Shown here: positions 16,878-25,950 of the stretch, in pieces
Layout of the letters: every line of letters begins with the position of its first letter
Position numbering within the stretch: position 1 is the stretch's first letter
DNA from: Odoribacter sp. AF15-53
Lineage (GTDB): Bacteria > Bacteroidota > Bacteroidia > Bacteroidales > Marinifilaceae
Direction: 5' to 3'
NCBI RefSeq assembly: GCF_003479425.1
Contig: NZ_QUHC01000007.1
Span: 124,001 to 188,000, forward strand
DNA: 64,000 nucleotides
Position numbers and translations under genes: made by a program
The notes under the pieces: model-generated
Told to the model about the DNA's origin: nothing
Databases searched by the model: none
The model's input: the letters and a program-made list of their open reading frames with translations, nothing else

Positions 16878-17073
16878 AAGAGGCTGTCTGAAAAATCTCT
16901 TCCTTATAAAATCACTACCCCCTCCGGCTCCCCCTTGCAAGGGAGGAGAGTTTGTTGGTGGGAGAAACCTCCTTAAATAGAGGGAGAGTTGATTACCAAG
17001 CGGTTTCCCCTCCTGTGTAAGGAGGGGAAAGGGATGGTAGTTCTATGTAAATTGACTTTTCAGACAGCTTCTT
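16878..17073. mobile_element. MITE-like element, 196 bp, with 20-bp terminal inverted repeats
   Basis: The ends 16878-16897 and 17054-17073 are inverted copies matching at 18 of 20 positions (core AGCTGTCTGAAAA). The interior holds C-rich and G-rich blocks (ACCCCCTCCGGCTCCCCCTT; GGTTTCCCCTCCT) that can fold back, and no coding frame. Two interior blocks recur in the element at 25245-25387, which establishes a repeat family. No transposase is in the window, so it would be non-autonomous. It occupies the gap between the His-rich gene and the macroglobulin gene. Confidence 0.7.
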
Positions 17074-17090
17074 CTGACTCGATTTCTTTT

Positions 17091-20000
17091 TTAATCCCGG
17101 GTAATCGTGATCGTGTTGCCGGGTAGCGTTGCGGTAATCGAGTTGTCGTACATGGCCGAGCAGGTGATTGCCGGAAGCAGGTAGGTCCCGGAATACGCCG
17201 CGTTAAAGCGTAGTTTGAATGTCTTCGATTGGCCTTGGTTGAGCGAGAAATAGAGGTATGCCCGGTCGTCCCGGATATCCACGTTGTCGGCTCCCTGGAA
17301 GGGGTTCACGCCCGTGGTGAGACGTTCGTTCAGGAATTCGAATCCGGAGGGGAACATGAAGGTTAATGCTAGTTCTTCATAAAGCCCGATGTTTCCAGTG
17401 TTCCGAATCGTGATTTCGGCTACGATGTCTTCTCCCTGTTTGTAATTCGGCTCGTTGTTGCGGGTCCCGTTGCGATAATAGTTGACGGTCATGTCCAGTC
17501 CGGCCATTTCGCTTTGGGTGATCACGCCCAGCGGGGTCGAACTGTTGATTGTCCGCACGTGGAGGGTGCCCGATGTGTTGTTTTTCACGGTGACTTCCGA
17601 TTTATTGTTTTTGACCGTTAATTCTCGTTGTAATACGGTTTTCGGGGTCTTCACGTTCTCTTTCCCGATCTGTACGTCGATGCCGTTACCGTCCTTGAAA
17701 TAGCGTCCCACGTAGTTCCCGATAGCACACAGGCCGAAGGCACTTTCTTGGGTACTCAGCCATTCGTTGGAGGCAAATTTGCGAGCCATTTTCTGCATCA
17801 GTTTATAAGCCTCGTCTTTCATGTCCATGTTGACCATGCTTTGCATGATGATGGCGTTGTCCCGGAGATCGGAACCGTAACATCTTCCAAGTTGACGATA
17901 CAATTCGGCTTCTGCCGGGAGATTGGCGATCAGGGCACGGGCAATCTTGTCGTGTTTGCCGAGGGCATACGCTCCGGCTAGTTGCCAACGGGCAATCGGG
18001 TTTTTATACGTGTCTTCCTTCATCCGGTTCATGGCGGCCATGTTAGGTTTCCCGGCTAGGGCCAGAACGTACAGGCGGTAGGATTGTTCGATTTCCGAGT
18101 AGTAATCGTTTCGACGCCACGCGTTTGCTTGCTTGGCCAGATAGTCGAGTGCCGATGTCTTCATGGAAGTCGGAATCCGGTAACCGGATTTCTCGGCTTG
18201 GATCAGGAAGTCGGTGATGTAGGTGCTTACCCAGTCGGATACGTAGTTCGAGTTCGTCCAGTAGCTGAATCCCCCGTTGCTTAACTGGTAATTGCGCAGG
18301 CGGGAGATCACGTCTTTCACGTGGAGTTCGGCCGTCACTTTCTGGGCTTCGCTGAGGTCCATCAATCGGTCGAGCATCAGTTGCGGGAACACGGCCGAGG
18401 TGATCTGCTCGCCGCATCCGTGCGGGTAGCGAATCAGGTAGTTGAGCCGTTGTTCGAGGTTCAAGGCCGGGATAGAGGTGATTTCCAGGAAAGAGGCGGG
18501 CTCCAATCCCTCCATGGTGTTATTGAATGTGATGGATTCGCCGCTTGCCACTTCACGGGCATCTACCCGGGTCACTTTCGGGTTCGGGATGCGAATGTCA
18601 ACATCACAACTGAAATGAGCTTGCTCCGAGCCGCTTTGTGCCGTGAAAGTCAAGGTCGATTTCCCGACATTCTCTTTTATTTTGACTTTGAAGAACACGA
18701 TCTGCTCGCCCGTGCTTGTGAAATGAACCTCTTTGCTGGCAGGTTCGATGATCTCGATCTTGTTGTCGGTTTTGATGTTCACGGTCACGTTCTTGATGTT
18801 GTCTTTCATCGCGAACAGGGTGACGGGGATTTCGATCACGTCTCCCGGGGTGAACAAGCGGGGCATGGTCACGTTGAGCATCAACGGTTTGTTTACTTTG
18901 GTATCTTGCGAGGCGGAACCGTAACGTCCCCGGTCTTCGGCAACCACCATGGTGCGGACTTCACCGATGTATTCGGGCATCTGGAAGGTGTGAGTTTTCT
19001 TTTCCCCGCTCTTGATCGTGAAAGGACCTTTGAAGATCACGACAGGGGTAAACCGGTCGCTCTTGTGATTTTCTTCCGGGTTCAAGGCTTCGTCACCTCC
19101 TACGGCAAAGGCTTTTTCCAATCGGCCACCGAACGCCCCGATAACATCATCGTAGAAGTCCCAGGTTTTCACGCCTAAAGCTTCTCTGGCGTAGAATGCC
19201 GGGAACGGGTTCGGGGTTTTGAACGAGGTGATCGCGAGCAATCCCTCGTCAACGATGGCGATTGAATAGGTCATGGGTTTACCGTCTTTTTCACTGACGG
19301 AAACGGTGAATTCTTGCGATGGCCGGAGTTCTTGGGCCATGTCTATTTTAGGTGTCAGGCGTAGGTTCGGATCGTCGATATTGATATTTAGTACCCCGTA
19401 TAGGCGGATCGGTTTGTCGTTGTTCCGGTTTTTATGGGGTTGTATCAATGACACGTTGATGTAGATATTGGGACACATCTCGCTGGTGGTTTCTACTTCG
19501 AAAGAGGTGGAGCCGGCAGCCGTGGGTACCCGGAAAATGTCTTTTACAGTCTTTCCGTTCTCGACGCTCACGAGAGCCACGCTACCTTCGGAAGAAGGGA
19601 AGGTGACCTTTATTTTTTCTCCGGCCCGGTAGGCTTTTTTATCACTTGTCAGGGTGAGCAATGTGGCCATTCCCGGTATGTTCATGTCGTTGCGCCATGA
19701 ACTGATGTAGAAGGTCGTTCCGGAGGAGTGTCCCGATGTTTTGTCTCGGGCAATCACGTAGTAGCGTCCCCATTGGTCGCAAGTGATATTCACGTTGAAT
19801 TTTCCGTCCTGACTCTTGACGGTTTTGGCAAATACCGGTTTCCGGTAGGAGCGGTTGACGTACGACCCGATGTTGTCTCTCTCGGAATCCCACCACCAGC
19901 GCCATTCCAGCGTGTAGACTTCAACTTCGATGTCGCTGCCGGAGACGGGTTTACCATTGGCGGAAAGCACGGCTCCGGAGATCGGGATCGGTTTTCCGGC

Positions 20001-22556
20001 CGAGTACCAGTTGTCGTCGGAATCCGGAAGTTTTAATCCGACGTATTCTTTGTAAGGTGAGTATTTGAACCCGGCTGTCGTGATACTGAAATCCCCACCG
20101 GGTTCGAATACCCGTGTGGTGAGCAGGGCGTTCAACATCCCCGGGGCGTTCTCCGTGCTGATTTCGTCAGCCGACAAAGTGAAGTTACCCTCTTTATCCG
20201 TCTGACCGTCAAAGAACGTGGTGGTCGTGGAGTTGAAATAGCGGGAACGATCGTCAAAACTGTATCCCTTGTAGCCGGGGAACGTGGTGTTACCCTGGGA
20301 AAGTTTCAGTTCGGTAATAACTTTCAGCGAGCTGGTTTTCGCTCCATGCAGCCAACGGGTCTGCACGGGAATGTCGTTGTCCGAAATCCCGACTCCCAGT
20401 ACCTCGTTCGGTAAGTTGGTCACGATGCTGAGGCGGTTGGGTTTTATACTTTCAATTCGTACGGTTTTCGAGAAGGAGACCCCACCGATGCGAATGACAG
20501 CTCGCCAATACCCCGTGATGGCTTGTTCGTCGGTCTTGAACGTGAAGCAATATAGCCCGTGTTCGTTGCGTCCTTCTTTTTTGGTTTGCACCACGTTACC
20601 GTTCGGGTCGTAAAGTTCGGCAATGATCGGGTGTCCCACGGGGATCACGTTTTCTTTGTCTTCGAGCATGAAGGAGAGGTGAATCTCGTTGCCCGGACGC
20701 CACACGCCCCGTTCGCCGTAAATGAAGCCTTTTATTCCTTGTTGCACGATTTCACCACTCACGTCGAAATTGCTGTATGATAGAGAAGTGGCATCGTTTA
20801 CTTTCAAGTAAGCCTTGTCGTTGCCTTTGGATGCAAGTACGATAAAAGGTTTGCCTTGTACGCGGGTGATGGCGATTCCGGCGGAATTCGTGGTTGTTGA
20901 ATCAATCTTCTGATTCTGGAAGTTGTAGAAGAATATCTTGCAGTTTTCGACCGGGGCCGCGGAGAGCAGGTCGTTCACGACTACCACGTATTTGCCGTCA
21001 CTCCCGGCTTTGGCGGTTATGCCGAGCGAGGTCACGACCATGTTCTTGCTGGGGAAACGATCTGATACATAATAGTAAGAGTTGGAACAGGGATCGTCCC
21101 GTTCTTCCCATGAATAGTCGGAGGGATAACCGTAATAGTAGTCATAATCGTAATCGTATTCGTTGTCAGCCGACGAGTCCCAATCTTCTTCTATGATCCT
21201 GTCTTGAGCCTCGGTGGCACAGGCCAGCGTGGTATATGATTTCCTGAATTTCAATTGTACCCGGTAAATCACACCTTTTTCCAGTTGGATGTGATCGGCA
21301 AGATTGATCGTGTAGTCTTGCCATTTGTTCGTGTTGGCTGGTTGTCCCTCTTTGGTGAGCGGGATTTTTTTGTCAAGGATGATTCGTCCTACCCGGCGTA
21401 GTTGATAATCGCTGCTATAATTGTAGGAACCTTCTTGCAGGTAGAAGTTCATGTTCTGGTTGAATACTTTCACTACCCGCAGTTGCACGGCTTTCAGGGC
21501 CACGGCCGAGAACGGGATCAGTACATTCCCTTCTGCCGGGGTGAACGTGCCTTCCCCGATAAAGGTCACGGCAGGTTTAGCCGAGGCAAAACTGACGTTG
21601 AAGGTCGCGTCTGATTGCAGTTTTTCACCAATGGAGTTTTTGATTCCTTTGAAGACGTTCACTTGCACAACGCCCTGCATCTTGTCCCGTTCGTTGGAAT
21701 ATACCCGAATGATGTTGCCCTGCACGTTAAAGTTCAGGCGGTTGATACCGTCCACGGTAATTAATCCCTGTAAGTCTTGACTGGCATCCACGTTGTCCGA
21801 GAAGGTGACGTCTATGGTTTGCGAGTTCTCGTCACTGGCTTTTACTTCCAGCACGGAGAATATTTTCGAACCGGGAATCTCGACAATACAGTCATTCCCG
21901 TTCTTTACTTTTTTGTCAAATGTAAATTCCAGGGATTGGGTATCATCGGTACGGGCGATGTCGTGAATCCTGAAATAATGAATATAAGGCGTGTGTTCCC
22001 ATTCCGGGGTTTGTGTCTGCCCGTTCAGTGTGGCTTTCACGAGTTTTTCTATTTCGGCCGGGGCGGTGATATCCGAGTTGGTGATCGACGCCCGGTAGGA
22101 GAATTTGTTATTATCCGCGGGATCAACACTTAGGCTACCCTCTTGGAAAGCGTACACGAGAGGGAGAACTTTGATATTGAAACGGAAGGTTGATAAATCG
22201 GAAGGAACTTTGCATAGTTTATTCAGGTACAGGCTCACCTCGTATGTCTGTCCGTTTTTCAACGGGGCCGTCGGGGTAAATTCAATGATGTTCCCGTCTC
22301 GTAAGGATACGGTTCCCTCTACTTTCGGGGAGATTTTCAATAACTTTTCTGCTTGCACGGGAAGGCTGTCCCCCGTTTTCAGTGCATTGTTTTCCAGCCG
22401 GATATAGATCGGGTCGGAGGATTTGATCATTCCTTGGGTGAAGCCGGAAATGTATTTACTGAACTCTAGTTTGCTTTGTTCCTTTGATTTCTCTTTACAC
22501 GAGAAAATCGTGATTACTAGGAACAATAGGGGGAAAAACAAGATTCCTTTTTTCAT
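17091..22556 (-). CDS. Bacterial alpha-2-macroglobulin family lipoprotein with thioester
   Basis: A very large (1821-residue) exported protein whose signal peptide ends in a lipobox (VITIFSC, Cys20). It has the MG-domain architecture of bacterial alpha-2-macroglobulins, including 'VSGEIVQQGIKGFIYGERGV' and 'WRPGNEIHLSFMLED' (MG2 region) and 'MTYSIAIVDEGLLAIT' in the middle. The thioester motif HGCGEQ has its Cys near residue 1381, followed by an alpha-helical thioester domain ('NGGFSYW') and a C-terminal receptor-like beta domain ('GLYEELALTFMFPSGFEFLN'). Such proteins trap proteases in the cell envelope. No pbpC-type partner is adjacent. A -7 box lies upstream in the shared divergent region with the dehydrogenase. 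Confidence 0.92.
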   Translation of the reverse strand: MKKGILFFPLLFLVITIFSCKEKSKEQSKLEFSKYISGFTQGMIKSSDPIYIRLENNALKTGDSLPVQAEKLLKISPKVEGTVSLRDGNIIEFTPTAPLKNGQTYEVSLYLNKLCKVPSDLSTFRFNIKVLPLVYAFQEGSLSVDPADNNKFSYRASITNSDITAPAEIEKLVKATLNGQTQTPEWEHTPYIHYFRIHDIARTDDTQSLEFTFDKKVKNGNDCIVEIPGSKIFSVLEVKASDENSQTIDVTFSDNVDASQDLQGLITVDGINRLNFNVQGNIIRVYSNERDKMQGVVQVNVFKGIKNSIGEKLQSDATFNVSFASAKPAVTFIGEGTFTPAEGNVLIPFSAVALKAVQLRVVKVFNQNMNFYLQEGSYNYSSDYQLRRVGRIILDKKIPLTKEGQPANTNKWQDYTINLADHIQLEKGVIYRVQLKFRKSYTTLACATEAQDRIIEEDWDSSADNEYDYDYDYYYGYPSDYSWEERDDPCSNSYYYVSDRFPSKNMVVTSLGITAKAGSDGKYVVVVNDLLSAAPVENCKIFFYNFQNQKIDSTTTNSAGIAITRVQGKPFIVLASKGNDKAYLKVNDATSLSYSNFDVSGEIVQQGIKGFIYGERGVWRPGNEIHLSFMLEDKENVIPVGHPIIAELYDPNGNVVQTKKEGRNEHGLYCFTFKTDEQAITGYWRAVIRIGGVSFSKTVRIESIKPNRLSIVTNLPNEVLGVGISDNDIPVQTRWLHGAKTSSLKVITELKLSQGNTTFPGYKGYSFDDRSRYFNSTTTTFFDGQTDKEGNFTLSADEISTENAPGMLNALLTTRVFEPGGDFSITTAGFKYSPYKEYVGLKLPDSDDNWYSAGKPIPISGAVLSANGKPVSGSDIEVEVYTLEWRWWWDSERDNIGSYVNRSYRKPVFAKTVKSQDGKFNVNITCDQWGRYYVIARDKTSGHSSGTTFYISSWRNDMNIPGMATLLTLTSDKKAYRAGEKIKVTFPSSEGSVALVSVENGKTVKDIFRVPTAAGSTSFEVETTSEMCPNIYINVSLIQPHKNRNNDKPIRLYGVLNINIDDPNLRLTPKIDMAQELRPSQEFTVSVSEKDGKPMTYSIAIVDEGLLAITSFKTPNPFPAFYAREALGVKTWDFYDDVIGAFGGRLEKAFAVGGDEALNPEENHKSDRFTPVVIFKGPFTIKSGEKKTHTFQMPEYIGEVRTMVVAEDRGRYGSASQDTKVNKPLMLNVTMPRLFTPGDVIEIPVTLFAMKDNIKNVTVNIKTDNKIEIIEPASKEVHFTSTGEQIVFFKVKIKENVGKSTLTFTAQSGSEQAHFSCDVDIRIPNPKVTRVDAREVASGESITFNNTMEGLEPASFLEITSIPALNLEQRLNYLIRYPHGCGEQITSAVFPQLMLDRLMDLSEAQKVTAELHVKDVISRLRNYQLSNGGFSYWTNSNYVSDWVSTYITDFLIQAEKSGYRIPTSMKTSALDYLAKQANAWRRNDYYSEIEQSYRLYVLALAGKPNMAAMNRMKEDTYKNPIARWQLAGAYALGKHDKIARALIANLPAEAELYRQLGRCYGSDLRDNAIIMQSMVNMDMKDEAYKLMQKMARKFASNEWLSTQESAFGLCAIGNYVGRYFKDGNGIDVQIGKENVKTPKTVLQRELTVKNNKSEVTVKNNTSGTLHVRTINSSTPLGVITQSEMAGLDMTVNYYRNGTRNNEPNYKQGEDIVAEITIRNTGNIGLYEELALTFMFPSGFEFLNERLTTGVNPFQGADNVDIRDDRAYLYFSLNQGQSKTFKLRFNAAYSGTYLLPAITCSAMYDNSITATLPGNTITITRD

Positions 22557-22584
22557 GCCGATATAGTTTGATTTATCATTAAGA

Positions 22585-22592
22585 CAAAATTA
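22585..22592 (-). promoter_or_regulatory. -7 promoter box for the macroglobulin gene
   Basis: The minus strand reads TAATTTTG (TAnnTTTG) 28 bases upstream of the start at 22556. Confidence 0.45.
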
Positions 22593-22635
22593 AATAAAAA
22601 AACGGAACGAGAACTTATTGTTCAGTTTAAATTTA

Positions 22636-22643
22636 TACTTTTG
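22636..22643 (+). promoter_or_regulatory. -7 promoter box for the UDP-glucose dehydrogenase gene
   Basis: TACTTTTG matches TAnnTTTG and lies 46 bases upstream of the start codon at 22690. A TTG at 22618-22620 could be a weak, closely spaced -33 element. Confidence 0.5.
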
Positions 22644-22689
22644 CAAGAATGAAAATTGTCGCCTAATTAAGAGGTAAAAATAGATAAGT

Positions 22690-24012
22690 ATGAGAATAGC
22701 TGTTGTTGGAACCGGTTATGTCGGGCTTGTATCCGGAACGTGTTTAGCCGAAACGGGAGTGACTGTTACGTGTGTTGATGTTGATAACGCCAAGATCGAG
22801 TTGTTGAATAACGGAGGAATGCCTATTTACGAGCCGGGACTGGCCGAGTTGGTTACCCGGAACCGGGAAGACGGTCGACTTTTTTTCACAACCTCGTTGA
22901 AGGAAGCTTTGAAAGACGCGGATGCTGTTTTTATCGCCGTGGGAACTCCTCCCGATGAGGATGGAAGTGCCGACCTGCATTACGTGCTGGATGTGGCTCG
23001 TGAAATCGGGGAAAATATCAATGACTATATCGTGGTGGTTACGAAATCAACCGTGCCTGTCGGGACGAACTATAAGGTGAAAGCGGTTATCAAGACTACT
23101 TTGGAAAAACGGGGTGTTGAGGTGCCGTTTGACGTGGCTTCTAACCCGGAATTCCTGAAGGAGGGGGATGCCGTGAATGATTTCATTTCTCCGGACCGCG
23201 TCGTGATCGGGGTGGAAAGCGATCGGGCTCGTCGGGTGATGGAGCGTTTATATCATGTGTTTATTTTGAATAACACGCCGATTTATTTCATGGATATATT
23301 GTCGGCAGAAATGACTAAATATGCCGCTAATTCTATGTTGGCGACCCGGATTTCTTTTATGAATGATATCGCCAACCTGTGCGAGATCGTGGGGGCAGAC
23401 GTGGAAGCCGTGAAAAAAGGTATCGGGAGTGATACCCGTATCGGGAAGAAGTTTCTGAATGCCGGATGCGGTTACGGCGGCTCCTGTTTCCCGAAGGATG
23501 TGAAAGCGTTGATCCGTACGGGCGACGATCACGGGCATAGCCTGGAGTTGCTGAAAGCGGTAGAGCGGGTGAACGAGAATCAGAAGAGCGTGTTGTTCCA
23601 AAAAATAACCTCTCATTTCGGGAGGGATTTGAAAGGAAGACGTTTTGCCATGTGGGGCTTGTCGTTTAAACCGGGAACCGATGATTTGCGGGAGGCGCCT
23701 TCGTTGGTGCTGATTGATAAGTTGCTGGAGGCCGGGGCTGAAGTGTGTGCTTTTGATCCGGTTGCCATGGAAGAGTGCAGGAGACGGATCGGTGACCGTG
23801 TCGTGTATGCCGAGAATATGTATGATGCGCTGACGGATGCCGATGCGCTGATCGTGGTTACCGAGTGGGCCGAATTCAAGATTCCTAAATTTACTTTCAT
23901 CGAGAAAGCTTTGAAGCACAAAATTATATTTGACGGGCGGAATATTTATAGCCCGGAGCAGATGAAGGAATTCGGTTACGTGTATTACGGTATCGGGCGG
24001 AGAAAAGAGTAA
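22690..24012 (+). CDS. ugd: UDP-glucose 6-dehydrogenase
   Basis: A 440-residue member of the UDP-glucose/GDP-mannose dehydrogenase family, which oxidises UDP-glucose twice to UDP-glucuronate using NAD+. The N-terminal Rossmann fold opens with MRIAVVGTGYVGLVSG. The catalytic Cys is in 'LNAGCGYGGSCFPKDVKAL' (second Cys, GSCFPKD), and the conserved Lys and Asp lie in 'EMTKYAANSMLATRISFMND'. The C-terminal UDP-binding domain has 'WGLSFKPGTDDLREAPS'. Closely related UDP-sugar dehydrogenases share these motifs, so UDP-glucose is the likely, not certain, substrate. The product feeds surface polysaccharide synthesis, although no such cluster is adjacent. Confidence 0.93.
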   Translation: MRIAVVGTGYVGLVSGTCLAETGVTVTCVDVDNAKIELLNNGGMPIYEPGLAELVTRNREDGRLFFTTSLKEALKDADAVFIAVGTPPDEDGSADLHYVLDVAREIGENINDYIVVVTKSTVPVGTNYKVKAVIKTTLEKRGVEVPFDVASNPEFLKEGDAVNDFISPDRVVIGVESDRARRVMERLYHVFILNNTPIYFMDILSAEMTKYAANSMLATRISFMNDIANLCEIVGADVEAVKKGIGSDTRIGKKFLNAGCGYGGSCFPKDVKALIRTGDDHGHSLELLKAVERVNENQKSVLFQKITSHFGRDLKGRRFAMWGLSFKPGTDDLREAPSLVLIDKLLEAGAEVCAFDPVAMEECRRRIGDRVVYAENMYDALTDADALIVVTEWAEFKIPKFTFIEKALKHKIIFDGRNIYSPEQMKEFGYVYYGIGRRKE

Positions 24013-24036
24013 ACGGGGGGAAATTCTATGATTGGC

Positions 24037-24171
24037 GATTCAATGATTCCGTGATTGTTTGAAAGAACGGGAGCAAGGTTTGAATCAAGATAATAAATCG
24101 CGGGATAACGTTTGAAATTAGAAGGTGGTTGTGTGGTAGAAATAATCATTAAATCACAGAATCATTAAATC
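24037..24171. repeat. 20-bp inverted repeat flanking a 95-bp spacer
   Basis: 24037-24056 and 24152-24171 are inverted copies matching at 18 of 20 positions. The right arm also overlaps a direct repeat AATCATTAAATCA (24144-24156 and 24160-24172). The pair fills most of the gap between ugd and the lipid kinase gene. It may be a small non-autonomous repeat or a long-range RNA hairpin. Confidence 0.55.
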
Positions 24172-24183
24172 ATAAATAGGTAG

Positions 24184-25092
24184 ATGACTCATTATCGAAT
24201 ATTATTTATAGTGAATCCTATATCCGGTTTTGGCTTAGGTTGGGAGATTCCCTACCGGATAAGGCATATCGCGGCGTACAAGCATATCGAATATAATATT
24301 CGTTTTACCGAGTATGCCGGACATGCCAAGGAGATCGTGGAACAAGCTAAAACGCAAAACTACACGCACATTATCGCGGCAGGAGGAGATGGTACGGTGA
24401 ATGAGATCGGAACCGCTTTGATGGGAACCGGGATTGCCTTCGGGGTGATTTCTTTGGGAAGTGGTAACGGGTTCGCCCGTCACTTGGGTTTTTCCCAGAT
24501 GATGAACAAGGCTTTGAAACAGATATTAAAGAGTGAGACTACAAATGTAGATGTTGTCGAGATAAATGGGCTTTATTCGCTGAACGTGAGTGGCTTTGGT
24601 TTTGATGCAGAGGTGGCTCACTTTTTTAACACCATGAAGATTCGGGGAATATTCTCTTATATCTATTCGATAGTGCGGATGTGGTTCAGTTATCCCGGTA
24701 AACGCTATCGTTTTCATATTAACGGGAAGACGTGGGAGGAAGATTGTTTCGTGTTGAGTGTTGCCAATAGTTCCCAGTACGGTAATAACGCGTCGATCGC
24801 GCCTAAAGCGTCGTTGCGGGACGGGTTGGTGGATATTTGTATATTGAAAAGGCCGAAGTATTACCAGATTCCCCGGTTTTTGTACTGTTTTATGAATTCT
24901 AAGATTGCCCGACTTCCTTATTTTAGCGAGATTCAGTGTACCGAGGCATTTTTGGAGGGCGATTTGAGTAAGGCTCATATTGACGGAGATCCCTATACGT
25001 TGGAGTCACCCGTGCAAGTGAAGGTGCATCCGGGCGTGTTGAAGGTGCTTGCCCCTAAGTTGTCCAGGAAGAAAAAGAATCGTACGGTGTAG
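24184..25092 (+). CDS. Diacylglycerol kinase-family lipid kinase (YegS/DgkB type)
   Basis: A 302-residue cytosolic or membrane-associated lipid kinase. The DAGK catalytic domain contains the nucleotide-binding glycine loop 'IIAAGGDGTVNEIGTALMGT' and the downstream 'VISLGSGNGFARHLG'. The C-terminal domain includes 'NASIAPKASLRDGLVDICIL' and 'AHIDGDP', matching the family. Members phosphorylate diacylglycerol, sphingosine-like or related lipids; Bacteroidota make sphingolipids, so a long-chain base substrate is possible but not shown. It lies 171 bases downstream of ugd on the same strand, with the inverted repeat between them. Confidence 0.88.
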   Translation: MTHYRILFIVNPISGFGLGWEIPYRIRHIAAYKHIEYNIRFTEYAGHAKEIVEQAKTQNYTHIIAAGGDGTVNEIGTALMGTGIAFGVISLGSGNGFARHLGFSQMMNKALKQILKSETTNVDVVEINGLYSLNVSGFGFDAEVAHFFNTMKIRGIFSYIYSIVRMWFSYPGKRYRFHINGKTWEEDCFVLSVANSSQYGNNASIAPKASLRDGLVDICILKRPKYYQIPRFLYCFMNSKIARLPYFSEIQCTEAFLEGDLSKAHIDGDPYTLESPVQVKVHPGVLKVLAPKLSRKKKNRTV

Positions 25093-25244
25093 CGAGATGG
25101 CGTGACCGTTTGGCCGGTTGAAAGTTTTTTTTCTGTAACACCTTCCCCCCTTCGGGGTACTCCCTCTATAAACCGAGGGGGAGCTAAGTCGCTCACCGTC
25201 TTTGACTAGAGTCTCCAACTCCTCCTCTGTTTATAGAGGAGGTT

Positions 25245-25387
25245 GCTGAGAAAGTCCTTTTTGAGAGGAATAACGACCCCCTCCGGTTCCCCCTTACACA
25301 GGGGGAGGGTTGATTACCCAGCGGTTTCCCCTCCTTACACGGGAGGGGAAACCGTTTGGTAGTTCAAAATAATGGGACTTTTTCAGC
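25245..25387. mobile_element. MITE-like element, 143 bp, flanked by 15-bp direct repeats
   Basis: Terminal inverted repeats 25245-25257 and 25375-25387 match at 12 of 13 positions. The interior shares blocks with the element at 16878-17073 (ACCCCCTCCGG, then GTTGATTACC and AGCGGTTTCCCCTCCT). It is flanked by identical 15-bp direct repeats GTTTATAGAGGAGGT at 25229-25243 and 25394-25408, which could be a target duplication or part of a larger host element. The flanking sequence 25125-25240 and 25408-25462 is itself repeat-like (short palindromes around 25137-25150 and 25405-25420), suggesting nesting. There is no coding capacity anywhere in the gap between the lipid kinase and the Lrp gene. Confidence 0.65.
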
Positions 25388-25461
25388 AGTCTCGTTTATA
25401 GAGGAGGTGTCCGAAGGACGGAGGAGTTTCTTGAAGAAAATGGACTTTTAGACAGTTTCTT

Positions 25462-25938
25462 CTATTTGTCTTCGGGAGAGAGGGCGATTTGCTTCTCTAT
25501 AAGTTGATCCAGAGAGATAAACGTTTCTGTTTTCGCTATTCCCGGAATGTTTTGCAGGGTATTGATCAGAATATCCATTAAATGTTGATGATTGTTACAT
25601 CTTAATTTAATCAAGAAGGTGAATCCCCCCGTGATGAAGTGACATTCTGTGACTTCGGGGATACTCTCGATCTCTTTCACGACCGTTTTGTACGTGTGGG
25701 CGTGGTCGAGGATAACCCCGATGAAAGCGCACACGCCGAAGCCAAGGGCATCGGGTTTCACGATAAAGCGGGAACCTTCGATGATCCCGGAATCTTCCAT
25801 TTTCTTCACGCGTTGGTGAATAGCTGCCCCGGATATACCGCATTCCCTGGCTATTTCCAGGAAGGGTATTCTCGCATTTTTTACAAGGTGGGACAGGATT
25901 TTGCGATCAATGTCATCTATTTGATATTTTGCACTCAT
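25462..25938 (-). CDS. Lrp/AsnC family transcriptional regulator
   Basis: A 158-residue protein. Residues ~5-60 form the AsnC-type winged helix ('IDDIDRKILSHLVKNARIPF', 'LEIARECGISGAAIHQRVKK', 'MEDSGIIEGSRFIVKP'), and residues ~70-145 the RAM/AsnC ligand-binding alpha-beta domain ('EIESIPEVTECHFITGGFTF', 'LIKLRCNNHQHLMDILIN'). Such regulators sense amino acids and form octamers. The gene ends at a TAG directly beside the repeat element, whose outer end (25442-25462) abuts its 3' end. It lies 12 bases after the TetR-like gene and is probably co-transcribed with it. Confidence 0.93.
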   Translation of the reverse strand: MSAKYQIDDIDRKILSHLVKNARIPFLEIARECGISGAAIHQRVKKMEDSGIIEGSRFIVKPDALGFGVCAFIGVILDHAHTYKTVVKEIESIPEVTECHFITGGFTFLIKLRCNNHQHLMDILINTLQNIPGIAKTETFISLDQLIEKQIALSPEDK

Positions 25939-25950
25939 GGTTTACCTTTT

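Noticed and set aside
18321..19178. 285-codon plus-strand ORF inside the macroglobulin gene
   Set aside because: It is opposite the third codon positions of a well-supported gene and lacks domains, promoter or ribosome-binding site.
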